Assembly: GCA_031987605.1 (NCBI GenBank)
Contig: DALZZF010000002.1
Location: 186,001 to 250,000 of the forward strand
Direction: 5' to 3'
DNA length: 64,000 nucleotides
Origin: JAFAGO01 sp031987605
GTDB lineage: Bacteria; Bacteroidota; Bacteroidia; Flavobacteriales; Weeksellaceae
Positions 52,901-61,258 of this stretch are shown here, piece by piece (the first letter of the stretch is position 1; each line of letters opens with the position of its first letter). A program made the translations under genes and the position numbers. The notes beneath the pieces are model-generated. The model worked only from the letters and a program-made list of their open reading frames with translations. It ran no database searches and was not told the DNA's origin.

Positions 52901-54317
52901 TTTTCCCTTCTACACCTACCAACGTTAAAATAGGAATGTAAACAATCAGGATAATAATTTCCCCAAAAGCTGCACTACTACGGATTTTAGAAGCGGATGT
53001 AAATACCTCGTTATCCATTTCCTGTTGAGTAAGTTTTTGTGTGGATTTTCGTAACCCTAAATGATGCAAAGTGGCTTCCACAATAATTACTGCACCATCT
53101 ACAATTAAACCAAAATCTATCGCACCCAAACTCATTAAATTGGCACTCACGCCAAACACATTCATTAAGGCTAAAGCAAACAGCATCGCTAAAGGAATAG
53201 CAGAAGCTACAATCAATCCTGCTCTGAAATTTCCTAAGAAAATAACCAATACAAAGATGACAATCAATGCACCTTCTATCAGATTTTTTTCTACCGTACT
53301 CATTGCTCTGCCTACTAAATCGGTACGGTCTAAATAGGGTTCGATGATAATATCGTCGGGTAAAGATTTTTGAATAATGGGTAGTTTTTCTTTGATACGA
53401 TTGACAACCTCGTTACTGTTTTCGCCTTTCAGCATCATTACCACACCGCCCACTGCATCTACTTCGCCATTGTAAGTCATTGCGCCATATCTTACCGCAC
53501 TTCCAAATCTTACATCGGCTACATCTTTAATAAAAATGGGAATACTGCCACCGTCATTTTTTACACTGATATTTTTCACATCATCTAAGGAAGTAACCAA
53601 GCCAATTCCACGGATGAAATAAGCATTTGGTTTCTTATCAATATAAGCACCGCCAGTATTTTGGTTGTTTTTTTCTAATGCGGTAAAAATATCGGTAACG
53701 CTTACACCCATTGCTTTTAAGCGATTTGGATTTACAGCTACTTCATACTGTTTCAGCTCGCCACCAAAACTGTTGACTTCGGCAATTCCGGGAGTTCCGT
53801 ATAATTGTCGGGCTACAATCCAATCCTGCATTGTGCGCAGTTCTTTGGCATCGTATTTTTTCTCGCTTCCTTTTTTGGGATGGATGATGTATTGATACAC
53901 TTCGCCCAAACCTGTACTTACGGGAGCGAGTTCCGGCGTCCCAATTCCTTTCGGGATTTTTTCTTCGGCTTCTTTTAATTTTTCATTGATTAATTGCCGG
54001 GCAAAATAAATATCTACATTGTCTTTAAATACAACCGTAATTACCGACAAACCAAACCTCGAAATGCTCCGTGTTTCTTCTAAATCTGGAATATTGGCAA
54101 TACTTTGTTCAATAGGAAAAGTTACTAATTGTTCTACTTCTTGTCCCGCCAATGTGGGACAAACCGTAATTATTTGTACCTGATTATTAGTAATATCGGG
54201 TACGGCATCAATGGGTAGTTTTGTGGCGCTCCACACTCCCCAAATAATGAGCAACAAGGTCATTATCCCAATGACGAGCTTGTTCTTGATACTGAATTTT
54301 ATAATGTTATCTAACAC
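49950..54317 (-). CDS. czcA: CzcA-type RND heavy-metal pump fused to a TolC-like channel
   Basis: 1455 residues. Residues 1-1035 are a complete HME-RND pump with two periplasmic loops and twelve transmembrane helices; IDFGLIVDGAVIIVEAT (about 406) holds the proton-relay Asp residues. A second signal-like hydrophobic stretch (ATIIVLLLSLTGFTANAQ, about 1052-1069) then starts an outer-membrane factor domain (about 1075-1455) with the TolC-type coiled coils (for example QTIPFPSLFGAKKELINAEI). Pump-channel fusions of this kind are known in Bacteroidetes. The gene is upstream of czcB, so all three parts of the efflux system come from two genes. Confidence 0.93.
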   Translation of the reverse strand: MLDNIIKFSIKNKLVIGIMTLLLIIWGVWSATKLPIDAVPDITNNQVQIITVCPTLAGQEVEQLVTFPIEQSIANIPDLEETRSISRFGLSVITVVFKDNVDIYFARQLINEKLKEAEEKIPKGIGTPELAPVSTGLGEVYQYIIHPKKGSEKKYDAKELRTMQDWIVARQLYGTPGIAEVNSFGGELKQYEVAVNPNRLKAMGVSVTDIFTALEKNNQNTGGAYIDKKPNAYFIRGIGLVTSLDDVKNISVKNDGGSIPIFIKDVADVRFGSAVRYGAMTYNGEVDAVGGVVMMLKGENSNEVVNRIKEKLPIIQKSLPDDIIIEPYLDRTDLVGRAMSTVEKNLIEGALIVIFVLVIFLGNFRAGLIVASAIPLAMLFALALMNVFGVSANLMSLGAIDFGLIVDGAVIIVEATLHHLGLRKSTQKLTQQEMDNEVFTSASKIRSSAAFGEIIILIVYIPILTLVGVEGKMFRPMAQTVGFAIFGALILSLTYIPMMCALFLSKKPMHKETISDKMMNWLQKMYQPLLEKAIKIKYWLVGITVAIFAFTLFLFGRMGGEFIPQLQEGDFAFHCILPQGSSLSQSIETSMQASRIIKEFDEVKMVVGKTGAAEVPTDPMPPEATDMMILLKPQSEWKSGRTYDELADAINEKLEAIPGVFFEKNQPIQMRFNELMTGIRQDVAVKIFGENLDTLALNADKVSKVIQTVEGATAPQVERVSGLPQINVEYDRTRLANYGINVEDVNNVVSTAFAGKSAGVVFENERRFDLVVRLDSIHRSSIEDVNNLMIPTSTGNQIPLSQVATIDYKLGPAQISREAGKRRIVIGFNVAGRDVQSVVEEIQQKLNAQIKLPPGYYFTYGGQFENLKEASNRLMIAVPISLLLIFVLLYFTFHSFKQAGLIFTAIPMSAIGGVLALMLRGMPFSISAGIGFIALFGVAVLNGIVLIGTFNQLEKEGMKDVFKRVIEGTKIRLRPVLMTATVASLGFLPMALSSSAGAEVQKPLATVVIGGLITATFLTLFVLPLLYIIFNSKINLKRKPKVKPIATIIVLLLSLTGFTANAQTQHLSSVDDAINIALQNNQTIKASDLEIDASKALKKTAGELPKLDFNAQLGQYNSVKFDQSFQVSQTIPFPSLFGAKKELINAEIKGKELQKNLSVLELKNQVRTYYYQILYLQHNQKQLQELDSLYNNFIGIAKLRYKTGDTKKVDISTAEAKKGEINLLLKQNEVFLNNAVANLKTLMNTKEDFTISGNGNFQPLQISNLLDNDAVANHPAIQSLYQEAVIAEKTKKVERAQGLPDFTIGYVNQSLIGFQNVNGAEKFFNGGNRFNSVNIGIAIPITYGATKARIKSLDYRKQAAEANAQQQQRTLATQMQNALLQYQQDMKQFNYFQQEALPNAKEIVSAAQLGYKTGDIGYVEYLFALQTATDIQLNYLKSIQQVNQSVINIYSFINQ

Positions 54318-54569
54318 GTATTTCTGTTTAATATTTTACAAAAAATATACTTGCCACTTGTGGTAAGCAGCCAACAGATTTATCAATGTCTATAGAATGG
54401 AAAACGTACTATTTGCCCATTATCACAAAAGCAAAGGCTTTATGAATTTATCTGAAACAAACAGGAAAACTTAAATGGATTGCACATATCATTAGCAAAT
54501 GAATGACAGGAGCTTCTTCAGTTAAGGCTAAACATCAGCCATCAACAGCATTTGGAAAATCTGTAAAAA

Positions 54570-54896
54570 TTAAACAGTAAATTTGGGTGGGTTCCAGATA
54601 TTTCCTTGGTAGCGGGAAATTAAATTGTAATCACGGATTGTGAATTTTTTTGTAGAGAAAGCTACTTTAGGTTGCTTGATTTCAAAAGGCTTGAAATTAA
54701 AAGACCCGATGCTTACACTGCAACAACTGCAATAGCAAAAAGGACTACAATTGTCGTCGCTATCCTGGTTATGGTCGTGAGATTGGGCGGTTTCAAATTT
54801 AGGAACGGTATCTTCACACTGATTGCTTGCATCGCTGCAAGGCAACGCTGCGAGTACCATCAGGTAAAAAGTCCATATTGTGAGAAACCATTTCAT
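54570..54896 (-). CDS. DUF6660-family exported protein
   Basis: The start at 54896 (MKWFLTIWTFYLMVLAALPC) gives a signal peptide; the upstream ATG at 54929 lies inside the operator. About 108 residues with a His/Asp stretch (SHDHNQDSDD) and a Cys knot (CSPFCYCSCCSVSIGSF). The family accompanies Bacteroidetes metal-efflux genes. Probably a periplasmic metal ligand. It lies upstream of czcA and immediately after the Fur-type operator. Confidence 0.8.
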   Translation of the reverse strand: MKWFLTIWTFYLMVLAALPCSDASNQCEDTVPKFETAQSHDHNQDSDDNCSPFCYCSCCSVSIGSFNFKPFEIKQPKVAFSTKKFTIRDYNLISRYQGNIWNPPKFTV

Positions 54897-54903
54897 TAGG
54901 GTA

Positions 54904-54939
54904 CAAATATAGAAAAATAATTTGTGCAATCGGATTGCA
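54904..54939 (-). promoter_or_regulatory. Promoter and palindromic operator of the DUF6660/czc transcript
   Basis: The palindrome TGCAATCGGATTGCA (54925-54939, centre one base) lies just upstream of a TATATTTG -7 box (54911-54904, minus strand). A Fur-family gene ends 16 nt away, making it the likely binding site of that regulator. A half-like copy, GGATTGCACA, occurs near 54478 upstream of czcA. Confidence 0.6.
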
Positions 54940-54954
54940 AAGTTTCAGATTATT

Positions 54955-55362
54955 TTAATTGCATCTGTCACACCTTCCTTTAAGCACCAAATTGATACCT
55001 TCTAATTTGAAGTTTAGAGGAATATTGATGTTGGGAATTTCTGCATCTGTAAGGCAAAAAGTGTGTTTACATTCGGTGCAATAAAAATGAGTATGTAATT
55101 CTGACAAGTCGCAATTACAGCCCGATTGGCAAAGTGCGTATTTTATTACTCCGCTTCCATCATCAATGGTATGGATAAGTTTGTGTTCCAGAAATATTTT
55201 GAGCGTTCTGAATAAAGTGACATTATCAGCTTTTTCAAATTGCTCCGCCAATTCTTTATGACTTACTGCATATTGTTGTTTCAATAGCTTTTCTGCTACC
55301 AACAAACGCATAGCTGTGGGTTTTATATTTCTTTGCTGTAAAATAGTTTCTTCATTTTTCAT
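54955..55362 (-). CDS. Fur-family transcriptional regulator
   Basis: 135 residues. Winged helix (RNIKPTAMRLLVAEKLLKQQ, DNVTLFRTLKIFLEHKLIHT, about 11-67) and a C-terminal metal/dimer domain with HTHFYCTECKHTFCL (about 91-105) and a closing GRCDRCN CxxC. The structural zinc sites are present. The presence of a Czc pump downstream suggests Zn (Zur-like) sensing, but Fe or Ni cannot be excluded. It likely represses from the palindrome at 54925-54939. Confidence 0.9.
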   Translation of the reverse strand: MKNEETILQQRNIKPTAMRLLVAEKLLKQQYAVSHKELAEQFEKADNVTLFRTLKIFLEHKLIHTIDDGSGVIKYALCQSGCNCDLSELHTHFYCTECKHTFCLTDAEIPNINIPLNFKLEGINLVLKGRCDRCN

Positions 55363-55407
55363 AAGACCAAATTATATATATATTCTCAATATTTCCATAA
55401 AAATTAA

Positions 55408-56448
55408 TCAGGTTGCTTTTATGTTATCCCTTTTCTTCAACCACAAACTTGCACGTACTAATAGTATCAATACAGGCACTTCCACAAGTGGGCCGATTAC
55501 GCCCACAAACGCCTGTGGGGAATGAATACCAAAAACTGCTATCGCTACTGCTATTGCCAATTCAAAGTTGTTTCCTGTGGCTGTAAATGCGATTGAGGCG
55601 TTTTTGTCGTAAGGAACTTTTAGGGATTTATTGACAAAGAAGCTGACGAAAAACATCAATACAAAATAGATGATTAACGGTATGGCTACTTTTACTACAT
55701 CCATTGGCAGTTCTAATATTTTATCGCCTTTCAGACTGAACATTAATACGATTGTAAACAGTAAAGCATATAATGTAATGGGCGATATTCGGGGTACAAA
55801 TTTCCTGTTATACCATTCTGTACCTTTTGATTTAATAAGGAAGTAACGGCTAACAAAACCTGCTAAGAAAGGAATACCTAAGTATATCAATACACTTTCG
55901 GTTACATCTTTCATTGATACGCTTACATTGAAATTTGCCAATCCTAATTTGCTTGGTAATACATTGATGAACAACCAAACTAAAAAGCTGTAAGAAAGTA
56001 CCTGAAAGATACTGTTTAAGGCAACTAACATAGCTGTATATTCTCTGTTTGCCTTAGCTAAGTCGCTCCATACGATTACCATTGCAATACATCTTGCCAA
56101 ACCTATCAGTATCAACCCTGTCATATAATCAGGTTCATTGCGTAAAAACAAAACGGCTAACCCGAACATCAATACTGTACCGATAACCCAATTGAGCAAT
56201 AAGGATATACCGATTACTTTTTTATCCTTAAACGCTTGGGGCAATAATGAATAATCCACTTTTGCCAATGGCGGGTACATCATCAGTATTAAACCTATTG
56301 CCAAAGGAACGTTTGTAGTGCCTACGGATAAAGCATTTGTAATTTTTGAAATGCCCGGAAAGAAATGTCCCAATCCTATACCTACTGCCATTGCAAGGAA
56401 TATCCATAAGGTAAGGTAACGGTCAAGAAATTTTAGTTTTGGTTGCAT
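55408..56448 (-). CDS. acr3: Arsenite efflux transporter Acr3
   Basis: 346 residues with ten transmembrane helices. Conserved Acr3 motifs: GLARCIAMVIVWSDLAKANR with the essential Cys (about 117), YLGIPFLAGFVSRYF and GNNFELAIAVAIAVFGIHSP (about 292). It exports As(OH)3/antimonite from the cytoplasm. It is the last gene of the arsenic operon. Confidence 0.95.
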   Translation of the reverse strand: MQPKLKFLDRYLTLWIFLAMAVGIGLGHFFPGISKITNALSVGTTNVPLAIGLILMMYPPLAKVDYSLLPQAFKDKKVIGISLLLNWVIGTVLMFGLAVLFLRNEPDYMTGLILIGLARCIAMVIVWSDLAKANREYTAMLVALNSIFQVLSYSFLVWLFINVLPSKLGLANFNVSVSMKDVTESVLIYLGIPFLAGFVSRYFLIKSKGTEWYNRKFVPRISPITLYALLFTIVLMFSLKGDKILELPMDVVKVAIPLIIYFVLMFFVSFFVNKSLKVPYDKNASIAFTATGNNFELAIAVAIAVFGIHSPQAFVGVIGPLVEVPVLILLVRASLWLKKRDNIKAT

Positions 56449-56455
56449 AGCGTGG

Positions 56456-56832
56456 CTAATTTGTAAGTTCTTTATATTGGTTTGATGTCAATAAATTTTC
56501 TAATTCTGTAATGTCTTTGGTTTCAATTTTTATCAGCCAACCATTGCCAAAAGGTTCTGAATTGATTAATGTTGGTTCTTTTAATAAGCGTTGGTTTGTT
56601 TCAATGTTTTACCCGATACAGGCATAAATAAATCACTGACCGTTTTAACCGCTTCAACAGAGCCAAATACTTCGTCTTGCTGAAAACTATATCCAACGTT
56701 TGGTAAATCTGCATATACGATTTCACCTAATTCACTTTGTGCAAATGCTGTTATTCCTATTGTACCTATGCTATCCTGTACGCTTATCCACGTATGTTCT
56801 TTTGAATATTTTAAATCGTTTGGAAATTCCAT
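56456..56832 (-). pseudogene. gcvH: Glycine-cleavage H-protein-like gene, frameshifted
   Basis: From ATG 56832 the first 83 codons give a normal H-protein start (YSKEHTWISVQDSIGTIGIT) including the lipoyl Lys in VEAVKTVSDLFMPVSG (about 63). The frame then ends after GKTLKQTNAY, while the +1 frame continues IETNQRLLKEPTLINSEPFG, NGWLIKIETKDI and stops at TAG 56456. A one-base indel at about 56606-56612 is the likely cause. Lipoylated H proteins occur in arsenic operons of Bacteroidetes; their role with arsenic is not settled. Full length about 125 residues if repaired. Confidence 0.85.
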
Positions 56833-56849
56833 TTTTCTGATTTTTTAGA

Positions 56850-57623
56850 TTAATAACCTCTCCTTAAATTTTCTGCGTATTCGTTTGGTAATGGGCTTTC
56901 TTCAACTGCTTTTGCTGCTTTTTCAATATCATAATCAAAACGTATAAATTCTACACTGATACTGTCTTTATCCAATACTGAACTATCTTCATTGATTGTA
57001 AGCATTACATAACCACCTCTTACATCGCTGTCTTTTGGTTTACCTACCGAACCTATATTTATGGCGTGTCTGAAATGATTTTGTCCGTCAATACCGGAAT
57101 TTAAAATACGGTGGTATGGCTTGTGTGTATGCCCAAAACACATAATGTCTGCGTCTGCTTGTTCCATTATCCTAAGCATACTTTTTTCTTCCCTATCCTC
57201 AAATAAGTATTCGTTTATTTTTCTTGGGCTACCGTGTACTAATAATAAATTGAGTTTATCCTCATTCAACTGAAATTCTACTTTGATATGTGCCGGAAGT
57301 GTACGCAAATAGGCTCTTTCTTCATCTTTCATAATAGAATTGGTAAATGAAATAGAGATTTTCCCATTGTCTTTTTCTCCGTCTGTTTTGTACGCACATC
57401 CGCAATCGTTACTCATACGCCCAATGCCAAAATCATAATTCCCTGCAATGGTTGGTATTTTCCTTTTACGGATTTCGTTTACTACTTCGTTTGCCCAAAT
57501 ATTATAACCTACCAAATCACCTAAGCAATAAATACTGTCGGGGTTTCTTTTTTCTACATCTTCAAAGAATGCTTCTAAGGCAGGTAGATTGGCGTGAATG
57601 TCACTGAATAATGCAATTTTCAT
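56850..57623 (-). CDS. Calcineurin-like metallophosphatase of the arsenic operon
   Basis: 257 residues, YfcE/MJ0936 fold: MKIALFSDIHANLPALEAF (D-x-H), CLGDLVGYN (GD), IAGNYDFGIG (GN[HD]), LLLVHGSPRK and FGHTHKPYHR. All five metal-binding blocks of the phosphodiesterase family are present. Operon position between DUF6428 and gcvH suggests a role tied to arsenic response, which is common in Bacteroidetes arsenic operons; substrate unknown. Confidence 0.92.
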   Translation of the reverse strand: MKIALFSDIHANLPALEAFFEDVEKRNPDSIYCLGDLVGYNIWANEVVNEIRKRKIPTIAGNYDFGIGRMSNDCGCAYKTDGEKDNGKISISFTNSIMKDEERAYLRTLPAHIKVEFQLNEDKLNLLLVHGSPRKINEYLFEDREEKSMLRIMEQADADIMCFGHTHKPYHRILNSGIDGQNHFRHAINIGSVGKPKDSDVRGGYVMLTINEDSSVLDKDSISVEFIRFDYDIEKAAKAVEESPLPNEYAENLRRGY

Positions 57624-57652
57624 TTTTATTGATTTTTATATGATAGTTTAGT

Positions 57653-58117
57653 TTAACAACATCCCGAATTAGGCGTACAGCAAGCATCTTTTAATTCTGC
57701 CAAGTTTAATTTTTGTTTTTCCACAGGAATGCCGCAGGCATCACTTGCCAGGCAAGCGGTTTGTTTGTTCTTTAGGACAAAATGATTTCCGTTAAAATCC
57801 AAATCATACTTACCAATCGTTTCGCTTTGATATTCTACTTCTATCTCGGCATCTTCAATACCTAATTTTTCTTCAGATAGTTTAATGATGTTTAATAGTT
57901 TGGTTGGTTTTAGCCTATGTTCAAAATCATTAGCATTCCATAATTGGAAATTGACAACTTTTTCATTTCTGATGGCTCCGCCGCAATCAATGAAGTGTTT
58001 TGTAATAACGCCTACCTCTGTAACGTGAAAATGTTCTGGTACAAATGTTCCGTTCTCTAATTGAAATTCAACATTATCTAATGTTGGTAAGATTTCCTTG
58101 ATGTTTGATAGTTTCAT
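57653..58117 (-). CDS. DUF6428 arsenic-operon protein
   Basis: 154 residues. Domain body (KEILPTLDNVEFQLENGTFV) with several conserved Cys/His (HVTEVGVITKHFIDCGG, about 32-48; TACLASDACG, about 121) and a tail DACCTPNSGCC with CC pairs suited to As(III) binding. The family travels with arsR and acr3 in Bacteroidetes. It probably binds or senses arsenic in the cytoplasm; the mechanism is unknown. Confidence 0.85.
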   Translation of the reverse strand: MKLSNIKEILPTLDNVEFQLENGTFVPEHFHVTEVGVITKHFIDCGGAIRNEKVVNFQLWNANDFEHRLKPTKLLNIIKLSEEKLGIEDAEIEVEYQSETIGKYDLDFNGNHFVLKNKQTACLASDACGIPVEKQKLNLAELKDACCTPNSGCC

Positions 58118-58174
58118 TGTTTTTTATTTAATTGTTATATTGCTTTATTACGATAGATACATTTAAAAAAATGC

Positions 58175-58504
58175 TTAACAACATTTATCAACCCCTACAT
58201 TATCTACAAAGAACATATTGAGTTCATTTTTTAGCTTTTTCCAAACATTTTCATCAATACAGTAGCATACACTGGTTCCCTCGATACTTCCTTTGATGAT
58301 GCCAATGCTTTTCAGTTCTTTTAAATGTTGTGAAATCGTAGCCTGTGCCAATCCTAATTCCTCAACTAAGTCATTACAAATGCAAGCATTCTGTTTGATG
58401 ATGTATTGCAGGATAGCTATACGGGCAGGATGAGCCAATGCCTTTAAAGAGGTTGCTAAGTTGTTTTGCTGTTCCGTAAATATTTCAGTCTTTGTAACAC
58501 CCAT
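58175..58504 (-). CDS. arsR: ArsR/SmtB-family repressor
   Basis: The start at 58504 (MGVTKTEIFTEQQNNLATSL) is chosen because the operator occupies the sequence upstream; the frame extends to 58555 across it. 109 residues: winged helix with NACICNDLVEELGLAQATIS (about 45-64), which has the two Cys of an As(III)/Sb(III) site, and C-terminal VDKCC. It represses the ars operon and lets go when arsenite binds. The first gene of the operon. Confidence 0.93.
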   Translation of the reverse strand: MGVTKTEIFTEQQNNLATSLKALAHPARIAILQYIIKQNACICNDLVEELGLAQATISQHLKELKSIGIIKGSIEGTSVCYCIDENVWKKLKNELNMFFVDNVGVDKCC

Positions 58505-58520
58505 TCGTACGTAATTATAT

Positions 58521-58536
58521 ATCGCAATATTACGAT
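58521..58536 (-). promoter_or_regulatory. ArsR operator upstream of arsR
   Basis: ATCGCAATATTACGAT, a near-palindrome of the ATCG(N)xCGAT type bound by flavobacterial ArsR proteins, 16 nt before the arsR ATG. A partial copy (TTACGAT) lies at 58149-58155 upstream of DUF6428. Confidence 0.7.
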
Positions 58537-58590
58537 GTTTATTTTTAATAGACAAGAAATTTGAATAAATTATTCTTGCTGTACCAAATG

Positions 58591-59022
58591 CTACAAGTTC
58601 GAGTCATTCTTGATGCGCTCCATTTCACTAACAACAATATTCAGGATGTCTGATTTTATCTGTTTGTAATTGCTTTCAATTTCCTGCTTCATTTTATCCT
58701 CGCCCTGTTCATTTACAAAAGATAAGATTTGCGGTATCTTTTGATAGGCTTTGGTTTCGGCGGCTACCTTTTCATTATCTACTACGATTTCAGCGTGAAA
58801 TATTTTTTGCTCAATACGTTCGTCAAAGTTATCCGATACAGAACCGACAAACATACCCTGCGTAAGCGTTGAAATTTCAGAAGCTGGAATAAGACTGTCT
58901 AATTGTGTGGAAATAGAGGTAGATTTATCGTTGCGGTTAAGGGTTTGGTAATAAACCTCGATTTCTTCCCATTTTTGTTTGTCGTTTCGGTGTCTCAACT
59001 GAAAGTTAAATTGTGCTTCCAT
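58591..59022 (-). CDS. Conserved hypothetical protein beside ssb
   Basis: 143 residues, cytoplasmic. First half beta-rich (FQLRHRNDKQKWEEIEVYYQ), second half helical and charged (KMKQEIESNYKQIKSDILNI). It lies 15 nt after ssb in the same direction, a pairing typical of Bacteroidetes mobile replicons. No function assigned. Confidence 0.7.
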   Translation of the reverse strand: MEAQFNFQLRHRNDKQKWEEIEVYYQTLNRNDKSTSISTQLDSLIPASEISTLTQGMFVGSVSDNFDERIEQKIFHAEIVVDNEKVAAETKAYQKIPQILSFVNEQGEDKMKQEIESNYKQIKSDILNIVVSEMERIKNDSNL

Positions 59023-59037
59023 TTTTTATAATGTGTA

Positions 59038-59469
59038 TTAGAATGGTAAATCGTCGTCCGTTTCATCCGCAAAAGGATTGGTATTCTGCGTATTTCGGAC
59101 AAATTGGCTATTGGATGACTGACTTTGGTTAATCTCCGCTTCGGCTACTTCCGAGCGTTTTCCACTTCCGTGAAGTTTGATTTTTGAGGTATGGAAATTC
59201 AGTCCAGACTTTACCTCTCCGTCTTTGCCTATCCACTCACTCGAACTTATCCTGCCCGATAATTCCACCAAACTTCCTTTGGTTAATATTTTGGCTACAT
59301 TCGGACTTATCCAGTAAGAGCAGTTGTAGTAGGTGGTCAATTCTCTGCGTTCGCCGTCTTTGGTTTTGTAGCTGTCATTGATGGCGATGGAGAAGTTCAC
59401 GACTTTTTTGTCGTTTTTCAAGGTGTTGATTTTTGCGTTTTGGGTAATTCTGCCTACGATGGTATTCAT
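59038..59469 (-). CDS. ssb: Single-stranded DNA-binding protein
   Basis: 143 residues. OB-fold: MNTIVGRITQNAKINTLKND, KKVVNFSIAINDSYKTKDGE, YYNCSYWISPNVAKIL and LVELSGRISSSEWIGKDGEV. Acidic tail ends ADETDDDLPF, the protein-interaction tip. Element-encoded SSBs protect ssDNA during transfer and replication. Confidence 0.95.
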   Translation of the reverse strand: MNTIVGRITQNAKINTLKNDKKVVNFSIAINDSYKTKDGERRELTTYYNCSYWISPNVAKILTKGSLVELSGRISSSEWIGKDGEVKSGLNFHTSKIKLHGSGKRSEVAEAEINQSQSSNSQFVRNTQNTNPFADETDDDLPF

Positions 59470-60003
59470 GATCTTAAAATTTAAAATGTTAATATTTTGT
59501 TAATTTTCGTTTTGTCAAAGGTCAAATGTTGAGAGTGAATTGATTTGGTATCGAGGACACTCGGCATTTTTCTTTTTTTATATTAAGTTAGAAAACAGTA
59601 TTTTTTGCTGGATTTTTATTGTTTTTCCGTTGATTTCAAAGAACGTCTATGGTTGATTTGATTCGTACAACTGAGGTTCCGGCTTTTTCTTTGCCCATGA
59701 ACATAGGACGGCACCATCCATACAAAACCCGATTCGGTTCCGCTGGATAAAGGCAGAAAATTCCGAATCGAGCTTGAAATCTTTTTGTCCGAAGGATTTA
59801 GGAGTGTCTGGAAAAATTGTTGGAGCTTGTGGAAAGAATTTTTTTAGAAACCCAAAAAGATTTTTTTGTGTGGGTGGTGCCGTCCTACATTTGCAAACGT
59901 AAAAGCCCAACCGCAGTTGGGAAACTTAATCAATGGACGTGGTTGTTAATGGAAAACTAAAGGAAATTCATTGGAAAATGGTTTCTCCAATGATTTAAAC
60001 TGA
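59470..60003. other. Non-coding stretch with a 16-bp inverted repeat pair
   Basis: TAGGACGGCACCATCC (59704-59719) and GGGTGGTGCCGTCCTA (59872-59887) are inverted copies, 15 of 16 matched, 152 bp apart. An 87-codon open frame spans them but looks like a product of the repeats. The rest shows nothing recognisable. Confidence 0.6.
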
Positions 60004-60843
60004 TCAAATATTACAAAACCACTCGTTCAAGTCCTTAAAATTATGATAAATTAAAGAGCAATCCTCTACATTTTTGTATTGACTTTTAATTTTTAATTTA
60101 ACCGATTTCCCATTCTTATCATTGTCTAGAAAAAGTGAAATTTTCTCATATTGTTTCAGTTTTTCTTCCACCTTGAAAAACATTGCAGTTGAATTTAAAG
60201 TCAAGTAATCACAGTTTGAATTATCTGATTTGTCTAAATTTCGGTAGGTCAGATAATCGAAAAAGCCCTCAAATATTAGAATCTCGTTCTTGAGATTGTT
60301 ATCATTAACAATCAACGTCACATCCTTTTTTCCCAAACATATTTTTGACTGTGGATTGCGAATCTCAAAACCTCCGGACTTATTCTGAAATCCAATTCCG
60401 AAATATTTTCTTCCTTTCAATTCGTAGTGAATTTCCTTAACCCTATGCTTTTGCTCAAAAACTCTTCGGGACTTCAGATACTGAATTAATGCAGGATGCT
60501 GGATTTCTTTGATTTCTAAAATCTGATTGCATGTTTGACCAGTAGTTTCGTGATATTTTATTTCATTTTGAACTCTAAAATCCAATGTTGAAAGGCATTT
60601 CAATGCTTCTGAAACGGAACATTTCTTTATCTGTTGGACAATTGAAATCACATCGTAACTTTTTCCATTTCCAAAATCGAACGCCTTGTTTTTGACAAAA
60701 TCGACCGCCAGACTTGGAATTTTTTCCTCCCGGTCCAACGCAAAATAAAACGCAGTTTTCGGATTTTCTTTGACCGGAAACAGCCCGAACGACTCCAAAA
60801 CCGCCCGAATTCCGACGTTTTGCTTGACTTTTTCGCAATTCAT
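60004..60843 (-). CDS. Toprim/primase-like replication protein
   Basis: 279 residues. N-terminal part resembles a CHC2-type primase fold without the zinc ligands (VGIRAVLESFGLFPVKENPK, KNKAFDFGNGKSYDVISIVQ). The Toprim domain has EILIFEGFFDYLTYRN (about 185-200, catalytic Glu) and ISLFLDNDKNGKSV (about 236-249, D-x-D). This is the usual arrangement of small mobile-element primases of Bacteroidetes. It lies next to the iterons, so it probably primes the element's replication or the transferred strand. Confidence 0.9.
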   Translation of the reverse strand: MNCEKVKQNVGIRAVLESFGLFPVKENPKTAFYFALDREEKIPSLAVDFVKNKAFDFGNGKSYDVISIVQQIKKCSVSEALKCLSTLDFRVQNEIKYHETTGQTCNQILEIKEIQHPALIQYLKSRRVFEQKHRVKEIHYELKGRKYFGIGFQNKSGGFEIRNPQSKICLGKKDVTLIVNDNNLKNEILIFEGFFDYLTYRNLDKSDNSNCDYLTLNSTAMFFKVEEKLKQYEKISLFLDNDKNGKSVKLKIKSQYKNVEDCSLIYHNFKDLNEWFCNI

Positions 60844-61258
60844 TTTTTTTCTTTTAATGCAAATTACTTATCCACATTTCCCTTTTAAATAAAAAAGACT
60901 TTTAATTTACTTTTATATTACTTTTAGCAAACGGCATTCTTCTTTTGCCACAAAGGATTTAATGGTGTTTTTCGGTGAGTTCAATTCCGAAAACTAGTGA
61001 GTTCAATTCCGAAATCTGGGTGAGTGCAATTCCGAAATAAAGCCTGTTTTAGGGTGAGTGCAATTCCGAATCGATTTTTCCATTTATTCTGATAACCGTA
61101 GTTATCCACAAAACAGCTAGGTTATCCACAATTTTTGTTTTTTCTAAATCTTCGGGTGAGTGCAATTCCGAATTCGATGCTGTTATTTTGTTCATTTTTA
61201 ACATTTCTTTAACTTTAGTGAGTGCAATTCCGAATTGGTGGTGAGTGCAATTCCGAAA
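60844..61258. other. Plasmid-type replication origin (iterons and DnaA boxes)
   Basis: Seven copies of GTGAGT(T/G)CAATTCCGAA start at 60975, 60997, 61020, 61054, 61156, 61218 and 61241; the gaps between them are 5, 6, 17, 85, 45 and 6 nt. TTATCCACA, the DnaA-box consensus, occurs at 60868-60876, 61102-61110 and 61122-61130. Flanking AT-rich stretches fit an unwinding element. The rep gene is adjacent. Confidence 0.85.

Noticed and set aside
59647..59910. 87-codon open frame on the minus strand
   Set aside because: It spans both arms of the 16-bp inverted repeat and shows no recognisable domain or typical composition.
60975..61257. Repeats that look at first like a CRISPR array
   Set aside because: Units are 17 nt, gaps vary from 5 to 85 nt, DnaA boxes lie among them and the rep gene is adjacent. 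They are iterons.
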